Assembly (NCBI GenBank): GCA_020201445.1
Contig: JAIVGU010000236.1
Coordinates: 1 to 5,437 of the forward strand
Source: Halobacteriales archaeon
GTDB lineage: Archaea; Thermoplasmatota; E2; JACPAO01; JAHFTW01
Length of the DNA stretch: 5,437 nt
Direction of reading: 5' to 3'
Positions 1-5,154 of the stretch are shown here, piece after piece. Position numbers and translations under genes: made by a program. Under the pieces are notes generated by a model that worked only from the letters and a program-made list of their open reading frames with translations, made no database searches and was not told the origin of the DNA. Position 1 is the first letter of the stretch. Every line of letters begins with the position of its first letter.

Positions 1-117
1 GAGCATAGCTTTCCCTGCCCCACCGTTGTCAACGCCATGGCTTTCCAGCGACGCAAGGCTGCGCAACACGGCTCCAACTCGGGGCAAGGCTCACTCCCCA
101 TCAAGCAAAGCTGCTCC

Positions 118-364
118 GGGGGTGAACCATTGCCCCGGCGGGGGGCGCTGGCGTCGCCAAGAGCCGGCCCCTCTTCTTCGGGGTTGGCCTGCAAGCCTGG
201 GCAACGCCTTGGATGGGAAACCCCGCCGACGCTGCGTCGGAGGGGATTCTCCACCAAGGCGGCCCCGAGTCGGCTTGCGAGCCAAGCCCCATACGAAGAG
301 AGGCAGAGCCGGCTCTTTGGCGACTGGCACCCCCCGCCCCCGACCGGGCGGCAAAGCCATCCCC
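118..364. repeat. Large imperfect inverted repeat (foldback element)
   Basis: Two arms of about 80-115 nt are complementary around a centre at 233. From the centre outward the matching blocks are 226-232/234-240, 221-224/242-245, 205-212/254-261, 191-197/272-278, 184-188/281-285, 181-183/287-289, 177-180/294-297, 170-174/299-303, 161-168/308-315 and 153-160/317-324. Weaker blocks continue at 140-145/330-335, 135-138/344-347, 130-134/350-354 and 118-121/361-364. About 58 of the 80 inner left-arm bases can pair, and the gaps are short indels. As RNA this would be one rod-like hairpin; as DNA it could extrude a cruciform. The arms have diverged, so it is not a recent perfect duplication. It may be part of a structured RNA, a MITE-like foldback, or two inverted copies of a dispersed repeat. 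Confidence 0.8.
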
Positions 365-454
365 GCCGAAGAGGGGGCAGCCGGAGACCCATGAACGTGA
401 AGCTGAGCCCACGGAGTCTGAGGTGCCCAGGCGTGACCGCACCATGCGCGAGCG

Positions 455-764
455 GCGCTTCAAGCGGCGTCCCGGTTGAGACCGGGTGGCCGCTCAGCGC
501 AGCCTGGGAAGATGGAAAGGGCTGGGTCCAGACAAGCGTCAGGACCGCCCAGGACCGATGTGCCGAGCTTCGGCCGGGCGTGGTTGGCCGAGTCCAACCG
601 TCTGGGCAAGTCTCTTCGCTTGAGACTCACAAGACACCATCGAATCGCGGGAGCAATTCGCACCCGCGCCAAGCGCGATTTACCGACCTGTCTTCAGGTC
701 GACACCCTTATCCGTGGTTATGGCATCTGGCTCTTCCAGAGCCACAAACCCAGAAGGGTGTGGC
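455..764 (+). ncRNA. Candidate structured non-coding RNA: chain of hairpins
   Basis: Consecutive compact hairpins follow with little spacing. They are: 463-468/489-494 plus 471-476/481-486 with a TGAG loop and a 2x2 internal loop, extended by 455-458/497-500; 500-504/520-524; 522-525/549-552 with 526-529/542-545 and 531-533/538-540 capped by AAGC; 562-566/570-574; 582-587/594-599; 609-614/622-627; 643-649/674-680; 684-690/695-701 (seven perfect pairs, TCTT loop); 728-734/738-744; and 741-745/760-764 with 748-751/756-759 capped by AGAA. Several neighbours overlap by a few bases, so not all can form together. The strand is uncertain. Plus is preferred because the linkers, such as 505-519 and 628-640, are purine- or A-rich on that strand. 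No known family was recognised. Helix covariation across relatives is needed before calling it an RNA gene. Confidence 0.35.
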
Positions 765-767
765 CCA

Positions 768-823
768 AACACTTCGGAACCCCCCTCTGCCCGGTTCCGA
801 AAACCTCCCCCACCCGAAGTGTT
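768..823 (-). terminator. Mutually exclusive hairpins at the ArsR gene 3' end
   Basis: A ten-base inverted repeat pairs 768-777 (AACACTTCGG) with 814-823 (CCGAAGTGTT). A nine-base inverted repeat pairs 773-781 (TTCGGAACC) with 793-801 (GGTTCCGAA). They share bases 773-777, so only one can form at a time. The outer arm overlaps the TAA stop (824-822) of the ArsR gene, which fits a 3'-end or transcript-stabilising structure for the minus-strand operon. No T-run follows in either direction, so this is not a classical bacterial intrinsic terminator. It could instead be the 3' end of a plus-strand RNA. Confidence 0.4.
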
Positions 824-1193
824 AGTGATTCTCACCAAAGAGGGAGTATCCGCGGTTCGTCGGGGTGAGATGGTTGGAGAGCAAGGAGATTCGTTCTTCC
901 CAGAACCCCTCCACGTCCTGCACGTAGCCCGCCGCCGCGCGCAGCGTCGCCGGCACGATGCGGTAAAGGTTGTCGCGCCCCTGTTTCCGCATCTCCACCA
1001 GTCCGGCGCGCTTCAGGATGGCGAGGTGCTTGCTGACGGCGGGCCGGCTCACCGGGAAGCGCGCCGCGACGTCGGCCACGCGCCGTTCCCCGCCGCCGAG
1101 GGCGACGAGGATGGCGCGCCGCGTCGGGTCGGCGAGCGCCTTGAACACGGCGTCGCGCGGGTCGGCCTTGCGCGTCCGCACCGCGCGGGGCAC
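822..1193 (-). CDS. ArsR-type winged-helix repressor without cysteines
   Basis: A 123-residue DNA-binding protein. Residues 14-80 form the winged helix-turn-helix. They include the family-typical DPTRRAIL (22-29), a recognition-helix region around VSRPAVSKHLAILKRAGLV (48-66), and a wing at RKQGRDNLYRI (69-79). The tail GYVQDVEGFWEER (89-101) matches the C-terminal helix usual in ArsR proteins encoded beside SRPBCC genes. There is no cysteine at all, so the thiol metal site of classical ArsR/SmtB sensors is absent, and the ligand, if any, is unknown. The start is a GTG whose G is also the last base of the upstream SRPBCC stop (TAGTG). An AAAGG run lies about 8 nt upstream, so translation is probably coupled. 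It likely represses its own operon (inference). The last dozen residues run into the repeat-rich DNA and may be a recent extension. Confidence 0.9.
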   Translation of the reverse strand: MPRAVRTRKADPRDAVFKALADPTRRAILVALGGGERRVADVAARFPVSRPAVSKHLAILKRAGLVEMRKQGRDNLYRIVPATLRAAAGYVQDVEGFWEERISLLSNHLTPTNRGYSLFGENH

Positions 1194-1684
1194 TAGCGCG
1201 CCTTTGCCTGCATCTGCTTGAAGCGCTCCTTAACCTCGGCCTTCGGCGGCAGGGGCCCGCCTGCCGCCATGCGCTCGGCGACGAAGGGGATGCTGTGCCG
1301 GACCATGGTGCCCCAGCCCTTGTCCATCCCCTTGCGCATCAGCAGGCCCATGAAGCCGGTGAGGCCCTCGTGGCGGAACAGCAGGTGGGTGCCGCCCTGG
1401 GGCGTGCGCGTCAGGGTGAAGGAGACCTTGCTGGGGTGCTTGTCACGGGTGTTCCACAGCAGGGCGAAGCGGCGCGGCGGGTCGCACTCGACGACCTCGC
1501 AGGGGCACTGGCCGTCCCAGAACGGGCGCGGCCTGTCGGTGAAGGTGAAGCGGTGGCCGACCTTGGCCTCCCCGAAGTCGTTCTGCATCATCCAGGCGTC
1601 CAGCCCGGGCTTGGTCGCGATGACCTTCCAGACGACCTCGGGCGGCTGCGCGTAGGTGGCCTCGTGCACCATGTCCTCTGCCAT
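1193..1684 (-). CDS. SRPBCC / AHSA1-type ligand-binding-fold protein
   Basis: About 163 residues with the START/Bet v 1-like SRPBCC fold of the AHSA1 (activator of Hsp90 ATPase homolog) group. It is cytoplasmic, with no signal peptide. Visible hallmarks are an N-terminal strand followed by YAQPPEVVWKVIATKPGLDAW, a middle section resembling the family's 'DPPRR-aLlW' stretch (CDPPRRFALLW), a strand ending in GGTHLLFRHEGLTG, and a C-terminal helix with KGWGTMV. The precise ligand or activity cannot be read from sequence. It is the first gene of a two-gene operon with ArsR, which suggests a shared physiological cue. The ATG at 1684 is chosen because an AACCCTTT box lies 25 nt upstream and an in-frame TTG at 1711 would sit on that box. 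The ATG at 1672, preceded by AGAGG, is an alternative. Confidence 0.88.
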   Translation of the reverse strand: MAEDMVHEATYAQPPEVVWKVIATKPGLDAWMMQNDFGEAKVGHRFTFTDRPRPFWDGQCPCEVVECDPPRRFALLWNTRDKHPSKVSFTLTRTPQGGTHLLFRHEGLTGFMGLLMRKGMDKGWGTMVRHSIPFVAERMAAGGPLPPKAEVKERFKQMQAKAR

Positions 1685-1703
1685 GGGGCGCAGGAGCCGG
1701 GGC

Positions 1704-1720
1704 GTCGGCAAAGGGTTGCC
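1704..1720 (-). promoter_or_regulatory. Possible core promoter of the SRPBCC-ArsR operon
   Basis: On the minus strand AACCCTTT (1717-1710) lies 25 nt before the ATG at 1684. The same eight bases occur on the plus strand 27 nt before the first permease ATG (3716-3723). The position fits an archaeal TATA element serving a leaderless mRNA. The box is GC-rich downstream (GCC), so it would be a poor TATA and the call is tentative. Confidence 0.35.
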
Positions 1721-1754
1721 GGATGGTTACGCGTCCACGACCTGCGGTTTGGCC

Positions 1755-1786
1755 CGTGTCTTGGGGGAGACCGAACACCTGACACG
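1755..1786. repeat. Short inverted repeat CGTGTC/GACACG
   Basis: CGTGTC (1755-1760) is complementary to GACACG (1781-1786) across a 20-nt spacer. It lies in the gap between the small minus-strand gene and the SRPBCC start. It could be a repressor site upstream of the operon, or a 3' structure of the preceding gene. Six pairs in GC-rich DNA can arise by chance. Confidence 0.25.
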
Positions 1787-1806
1787 CCCGAAAGCGGAAG
1801 CGCCGC

Positions 1807-1838
1807 CCCCGCACTGGGCTTGCAGACGCTGGGCGGGG
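1807..1838 (-). terminator. GC-rich hairpin right after the small-gene stop
   Basis: CCCCGC (1807-1812) pairs with GCGGGG (1833-1838) across a 20-nt loop. It begins one base past the stop codon (1842-1840) of the minus-strand small gene. The position suggests a 3'-end structure. No T-run follows on the minus strand, so a role in termination is inferred from position only. Confidence 0.35.
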
Positions 1839-1839
1839 A

Positions 1840-2055
1840 CTAGGCTTCTGGCGCCACGGCGTCGAGCCGCGCGCCCACCTGCACCGCCGTCACCCAGGGC
1901 AGGATGAGGCCACCGGCGCCGCCGGCGCGCTCCACGGCGGCCCACATCTCGTGGAACACCGCCGCCTGGAGGGGGTCGAGCACCCAGCCCTCCCCCTCCG
2001 CCAGGAACCGGCCGCGGCCGTCGGCGATGACCCACCCGCTGCGGTCGAGGGACAT
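1840..2055 (-). CDS. Small hypothetical protein, 71 aa
   Basis: I do not recognise a named family. The protein is accepted as real because almost every codon ends in G or C, as in its confirmed neighbours, and because the translation has balanced, globular-looking composition. It begins with short strands around GWVIADGRGRFLAEGEGWV (residues 7-25 from the ATG at 2055), then an amphipathic helix LDPLQAAVFHEMWAAVERA, then a Gly-rich turn and a second strand. The pattern of 'dGrfl', then 'gWv', then 'A.vF' followed by a helix recalls small phage- and plasmid-type domains, but this is an impression only. There is no signal peptide, membrane segment or cysteine. A GTG at 2067 would add four residues (MARA). 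Neither start has a clear SD. It is divergent from the ferredoxin, separated by about 137 bp. Confidence 0.7.
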   Translation of the reverse strand: MSLDRSGWVIADGRGRFLAEGEGWVLDPLQAAVFHEMWAAVERAGGAGGLILPWVTAVQVGARLDAVAPEA

Positions 2056-2145
2056 GGCCCGTGCCACAACGCGCTCGCAGGCAAGGAGCTTGTCGTGGGT
2101 GCAGGGCCCGAACCTGTCCGCCCCGATGCTTCCCGGGGGAAACCA

Positions 2146-2160
2146 CGAACCGTTAAGTAA
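2146..2160 (+). promoter_or_regulatory. BRE/TATA-like promoter of the ferredoxin gene
   Basis: CGAACC (2146-2151) is followed by GTTAAGTAA (2152-2160), the only AT-rich run in this divergent intergenic gap. An archaeal TATA box here would place the transcript start near 2180-2185, leaving a very short leader before the ATG at 2193. The first permease promoter has the same CGAACC directly before its AT-rich box. A palindrome TTCCC-GG-GGGAA (2130-2141) lies just upstream and might be an operator. Confidence 0.5.
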
Positions 2161-2192
2161 GACGCACCGGGTGCCCGCCCGAAGGAAGCTGC

Positions 2193-2450
2193 ATGACCCG
2201 CGTCATCACCTCCAAGTGCATCGGCACCAAGGACACCAGCTGCGTCGACGTCTGCCCCGTGGACTGCATCCACCCCAAGAAGGACGCGCCCGGCTTCGCG
2301 GAGGCGCAGCACCTGTTCATCAACCCGGACGAGTGCATCGACTGCGGCGCCTGCGAGTCCGCCTGCCCCGTCAACGCCATCTTCCCCGACGACGAGGTCC
2401 CGGCGGGCGAGGAGCAGTACACGAAGATCAACGCGGACCACTTCAAGTGA
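2193..2450 (+). CDS. Seven-iron ferredoxin ([3Fe-4S][4Fe-4S])
   Basis: An 85-residue soluble electron carrier of the Azotobacter FdI / Thermus / actinobacterial seven-iron type. The cysteines are C9, C17, C21, C25, C48, C51, C54 and C58. By homology to FdI, C9, C17 and C58 bind the [3Fe-4S] cluster, and C21, C48, C51 and C54 bind the [4Fe-4S] cluster. C25 matches the non-ligand cysteine near the cluster. T12 replaces the extra cysteine position that an eight-iron protein would use. Both cluster-binding segments carry Pro after the last Cys (CP at 21-22 and 58-59). The C-terminal tail is short, without the long FdI extension. The start follows a weak purine run (GAAGGAAG) about 4 nt upstream. 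No partner oxidoreductase is adjacent, so the redox partner is unknown. Confidence 0.95.
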   Translation: MTRVITSKCIGTKDTSCVDVCPVDCIHPKKDAPGFAEAQHLFINPDECIDCGACESACPVNAIFPDDEVPAGEEQYTKINADHFK

Positions 2451-2486
2451 CGGTGGACGGGTCCGCTGCCCGGCCTGCTCAAACTT

Positions 2487-2515
2487 GGGGTCCACAAGGT
2501 TCATTGCGGGACCCC
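2487..2515 (+). terminator. Hairpin between ferredoxin and peptidase genes
   Basis: GGGGTCC (2487-2493) pairs perfectly with GGACCCC (2509-2515) across a 15-nt loop, and TT follows. An earlier GGGTCC at 2459-2464 could compete for the same partner. It may end the ferredoxin transcript. The loop and right arm also cover the place expected for a peptidase core promoter (TTCATT, 2500-2505, is 24 nt before the ATG), so a regulatory role is equally possible. Confidence 0.4.
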
Positions 2516-2529
2516 TTCGTCGCTTCGCC

Positions 2530-3603
2530 ATGAAGGGACTCCTCGCCCTCCTCGCGTTCGCCCTGCTCGGCCTCTCAGGCTGCATGCAGGCCGCGCAGAC
2601 CACGACCTCGACGGGGCCCGTGGCCGCCTGCGTGGGGGCCGACCTCAAGCCGTGCCTCGCCGCCGCGGCGCCCAAGGTGGACGCCCGCAAGACCCTGGAC
2701 GACCTGAAGGCGTTCAGCCAGGCCTACCCGTACCGCCAGAGCGGCTCGCCCACCCACCTGGCCGCCCGCGACGACCTCGCCGGCCGCTTCAAGGCCGCGG
2801 GCTTGGAGGTGCTGCGCGAGGAGTTCGGCTCCGACGCGACGGGCGTCCCCGTCAGCGGCACCCCCCTCAGCTACAAGGGGCAGAACGTCATCGGCGTCAA
2901 GTGGGGCGCGGACCGCACGCACTTCATCGTGGTGGGCGCGCACTACGACGTCACCGAGGGCGCCGTCTACGGCACCTACGACGACGGCTCCGGCACGGCG
3001 ATGGTGTTCGAGTTGGCGCAGGCGTTCGCCAAGGTGCCGACCGAGCGCACCATCCTGTTCATCGAGTTCGACCAGGAGGAGCTGGGCCTCGTCGGCTCGC
3101 GCCACTTCCTCGGCGAGGTCGAGGCGGGCACGTTCGCCCTCAACGGCACGGTGGACGGCATGATTGACCTCGACATGGTCGGCATCACCTGGCCGCACCC
3201 GGCGCACCTCATCGTCTGGCAGGACTCCCCCTCGCTGAAGGACCGCATCATGGGCCTGGCCAGCGACGCGAAGATGCCCACCGACCACCTGGAGTTCCGC
3301 AAGACGCTGGGCGGCTCCTCCGACGGCCAGACCTTCCTCGACGCCAAGATTCCCACCGCCTACTTCTGGAGCGACTGGGACCAGTACATCCTGCCCGACG
3401 GCTCCACCATGCCCCGCCCCGGCATCAGCGGCTACCTCGGCTCCTACCCGTGGTGGCACAAGGTGGACACCTACGACACGATGGTGGCAAGCGCTGGGAG
3501 CGAGCAGGCCCTCCAGGCCGGCTTCCAGACGACGCTGGACATCGTGGCGCCGCTGCTGTTCGACATGACCCGCTTCGGGTTCACGCTCGACGTGGACGCC
3601 TGA
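2530..3603 (+). CDS. M28-family zinc aminopeptidase, lipoprotein
   Basis: A 357-residue secreted, membrane-anchored metallopeptidase that probably removes N-terminal residues from peptides outside the cell. Residues 1-17 are a signal peptide with lipobox LSGC, so C18 would be lipidated. A short Thr/Ser linker (TTTSTG) follows. C34 and C42 are the only other cysteines and could form a disulfide. The M28 di-zinc site is intact: H138 in GAHYD, bridging D151 in YDDGSG, catalytic E183 and ligand E184 in DQEELGLVGS, D215 in IDLDMVG, and H310 in WWHKVDTYDTM. The ATG at 2530 is chosen because the signal peptide begins there; an in-frame start at 2485 would put 15 polar residues in front and lies on the preceding hairpin. 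The following permeases suggest a role in peptide use. The exact substrate is unknown. Confidence 0.93.
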   Translation: MKGLLALLAFALLGLSGCMQAAQTTTSTGPVAACVGADLKPCLAAAAPKVDARKTLDDLKAFSQAYPYRQSGSPTHLAARDDLAGRFKAAGLEVLREEFGSDATGVPVSGTPLSYKGQNVIGVKWGADRTHFIVVGAHYDVTEGAVYGTYDDGSGTAMVFELAQAFAKVPTERTILFIEFDQEELGLVGSRHFLGEVEAGTFALNGTVDGMIDLDMVGITWPHPAHLIVWQDSPSLKDRIMGLASDAKMPTDHLEFRKTLGGSSDGQTFLDAKIPTAYFWSDWDQYILPDGSTMPRPGISGYLGSYPWWHKVDTYDTMVASAGSEQALQAGFQTTLDIVAPLLFDMTRFGFTLDVDA

Positions 3604-3617
3604 CCAGCACCGAACAG

Positions 3618-3675
3618 TGAACCCACTGAACCCACGAGACGGTTTGTTGGGTCAATGCGTCCGGTGGGCTCACCG
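3618..3675 (+). terminator. Tandem 9-bp repeat and two hairpins after the peptidase gene
   Basis: TGAACCCAC occurs twice in perfect tandem (3618-3626 and 3627-3635). The second copy can fold with 3648-3654 (TGGGTCA) with one bulged A. A second hairpin pairs CGGTG (3662-3666) with CACCG (3671-3675) around GGCT and is followed by TTTCAT, which fits a weak plus-strand terminator. These structures occupy the first half of the peptidase-permease gap and would separate the two transcripts. Confidence 0.4.
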
Positions 3676-3713
3676 TTTCATCAGGGGGCGGCGGCCAGTC
3701 AAGCCCGTTCGCG

Positions 3714-3728
3714 CGAACCCTTTATCCC
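3714..3728 (+). promoter_or_regulatory. BRE/TATA-like promoter of the permease operon
   Basis: CGAACC (3714-3719) leads into CCTTTATCC, with TTTAT at 3721-3725 centred 28 nt before the ATG at 3751. This is the spacing of an archaeal TATA box driving a leaderless mRNA, and no SD precedes that ATG. The element resembles the ferredoxin promoter (CGAACC then TTAAGTAA). Confidence 0.55.
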
Positions 3729-3746
3729 GCCGGGGTCTTGGGCGGG
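3726..3746. promoter_or_regulatory. Inverted repeat between TATA box and permease start
   Basis: CCCGCC (3726-3731) and GGCGGG (3741-3746) form a perfect six-base inverted repeat around nine bases. It sits between the TATA-like box and the ATG at 3751. If the mRNA is leaderless, the site would be DNA only and placed to block transcription initiation when a repressor binds. If transcription starts earlier, it would be a start-codon-proximal RNA hairpin. Confidence 0.35.
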
Positions 3747-3750
3747 CCCA

Positions 3751-5154
3751 ATGGGCGTGGTCCAGCTCAAGACCAACCTGCGGCTCTTCGAGGCCATCAC
3801 CATCATCGTGGGCTCGATGATCGGCTCGGGCATCCTCATCCTGCCCGGGGCGATGCTGGTCAAGGTCGCCTCGCCCTGGCTCGTCGTCTTGGCGTGGGTG
3901 GCCGGCGCCTTCTTCACCGCGATGGGCGCCCTCACCTTCGCCGAGATGGCGGCGATGTTCCCGCGCGCCGGCGGCCAGTACCACTTCCTGCGCGAGGGGC
4001 TCGGCCCGTTCTGGAGCTACCTCTTCGGCTGGGGGATGTTCTGGATCATCATGTCGGGCATCATCGCGGGGGTCGCGGTGGCGTTCGCCAACTTCCTCGG
4101 CTTCTTCGTGACGCTGCCCGGCCACAAGGCGCAGCTCGGCTTCCTGACGCTGCCCGCGTGGGGCAACGCCTACGTCGCCATCGGGCTCATCTGGCTGCTC
4201 ACCGGCATCAACTACCTGGGGGCGCGCTTCGGCGGCCTCATCAGCAACGTCACGGTCGTCGGCAAGTACGTCGGCCTGAGCGCCCTCGTCGTCCTGCTGT
4301 TCTTCGTGGGCCAGCGCCACCCGCAGGCGTTCGTGTCGGCCATCCCGGACTCCGCGACCGGCCTGGGCATCGTCGCCGGCTTCGCGGGCGCCCTCGCGCT
4401 GACGCTCTTCGCCTACGACGGCTGGCCGCAGGCGACCTTCGTGGCGTCGGAAATCCGCAACCCCAAGCGCAACCTCCCCATCGCCCTGCTGGTCGGCCCG
4501 CTCGTCACCGCGCTCATCTACATCCTGCTCACGCTCGCCTATTTCTGGGTCGTCCCCGCGGAGCAGGGGGTCGGCATCGGCGGCAACCCGAGCAGCCGCA
4601 TCGCCATCGAGGCCGCGAAGAACGCCGTCGGCACCGGCGGCGCCTCCTTCATCGCCGTGGTCGCGCTGGTGTCCGTGTTCGGCACCGTCAACGCCTACAT
4701 CCTCACCAGCCCGCGCATCTTCTACGCCATGGCGCAGGACGGCGCGCTGCTGCGCTCGATGGGGACGCTGACGAAGAAGGGCGTCCCGGGCAAGGCGATG
4801 CTCTACCTCGCCATCTGGTCCAGCCTGCTCGTCATGACCGGCCTCTACGTCCAGCTCGTCACGATGGTGGTGTTCGGCATCTGGCTGTTCTACGTCCCCA
4901 CCTCCATCGCCCACCTGCGGATGCGCCGCACCCACGCCGCCGCCGAGCGCCCCTTCCGCACCCCGCTCTACCCGCTGGTGCCCATCCTGTTCCTGCTCGC
5001 CGCCCTCTTCGTGGTCGCCACCATCCTGAGCGGCGCCGAGTGGGCGTACGGCCTCATCGCCCTGGGCGCCATCCTCGCCGGCATCCCGTTCTACCTCGCC
5101 CAGCGCCGCGCCGCCGCCAGGGACGCCCTGGCCACCGTGCAGGGGCCCGCATGA
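3751..5154 (+). CDS. APC-superfamily amino-acid permease
   Basis: A 467-residue integral membrane transporter resembling the LAT/SteT-like and other APC amino-acid permeases. Twelve hydrophobic segments can be placed at about 13-32, 41-66, 88-118, 139-155, 164-186, 203-223, 244-267, 298-320, 348-367, 369-386, 407-425 and 431-450. The substrate-binding unwound helix 1 shows GSMIGSGI (21-28). Helix 6 shows FAYDGW (220-225), followed by the family loop EIRNPKRNLP (234-243). Helix 8 has NAYILTSPRIFYAMAQDG (314-331), and PFRTPLYPLVP (401-411) precedes helix 11. There are no cysteines. The ATG at 3751 is preferred because helix 1 starts properly from it and a TATA-like box lies 28 nt upstream; in-frame codons back to 3655 would encode a Pro/Arg-rich extension across that promoter. 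The substrate is probably an amino acid; which one cannot be read. Confidence 0.92.
   Translation: MGVVQLKTNLRLFEAITIIVGSMIGSGILILPGAMLVKVASPWLVVLAWVAGAFFTAMGALTFAEMAAMFPRAGGQYHFLREGLGPFWSYLFGWGMFWIIMSGIIAGVAVAFANFLGFFVTLPGHKAQLGFLTLPAWGNAYVAIGLIWLLTGINYLGARFGGLISNVTVVGKYVGLSALVVLLFFVGQRHPQAFVSAIPDSATGLGIVAGFAGALALTLFAYDGWPQATFVASEIRNPKRNLPIALLVGPLVTALIYILLTLAYFWVVPAEQGVGIGGNPSSRIAIEAAKNAVGTGGASFIAVVALVSVFGTVNAYILTSPRIFYAMAQDGALLRSMGTLTKKGVPGKAMLYLAIWSSLLVMTGLYVQLVTMVVFGIWLFYVPTSIAHLRMRRTHAAAERPFRTPLYPLVPILFLLAALFVVATILSGAEWAYGLIALGAILAGIPFYLAQRRAAARDALATVQGPA

Larger units (their letters stand above)
1..821. other. Gene-free stretch rich in inverted repeats
   Basis: No convincing protein gene lies here. 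Long open frames exist on both strands, for example a plus-strand frame at 37-825. Their translations are low-complexity Arg/Pro/Ser/Gly, and their third codon positions lack the near-total G/C preference of all real genes in this window. No tRNA, rRNA, RNase P or SRP RNA signature was recognised by eye. The stretch does hold dense self-complementarity, listed in separate entries: a long foldback at 118-364, a hairpin chain at 455-764 and alternative hairpins at 768-823. Positions 1-110 hold only a short palindrome (CGTTG/CAACG, 24-34) and a sequence at 74-85 that matches the complement of 262-273 at 11 of 12 bases. Confidence 0.75.

Noticed and set aside
1..823. Known large RNAs (rRNA, RNase P RNA, SRP RNA, tmRNA, group I or II intron) or tRNA
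   Set aside because: None of their conserved core sequences were found on either strand by eye. A covariance-model search could overturn this.
1..823. CRISPR array
   Set aside because: The repeats are inverted and diverged; there are no regularly spaced direct repeats with unique spacers.
37..825. Plus-strand open frame of 262 codons across the repeat region
   Set aside because: The translation is Pro/Arg/Ser-rich without fold-like pattern, lacks the G/C third-position bias of real genes here, and runs through all the hairpins. High GC alone keeps it open.
2485..2529. Upstream start for the M28 peptidase
   Set aside because: It would bury the signal peptide behind 15 mostly polar residues and overlaps the hairpin at 2487-2515.
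1890..2690. Long minus-strand frame of 266 codons opposite the ferredoxin
   Set aside because: It overlaps a clear ferredoxin and the peptidase start on the other strand, and also the better-supported small gene. Its composition is that of an antisense shadow.
2575..3459. Minus-strand frame of 294 codons inside the peptidase gene
   Set aside because: An antisense shadow with Val/Ala/Gly/Asp bias. The plus strand encodes an intact M28 active site.
3655..3750. N-terminal extension of the first permease from an upstream ATG
   Set aside because: The added residues are Pro/Arg/Ser-rich, unlike the family, and the stretch contains the TATA-like box and inverted repeat.
3670..4935. Minus-strand frame of 421 codons inside the permease gene
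   Set aside because: A highly charged Asp/Glu/Arg/His-rich shadow of hydrophobic transmembrane codons; no plausible fold.
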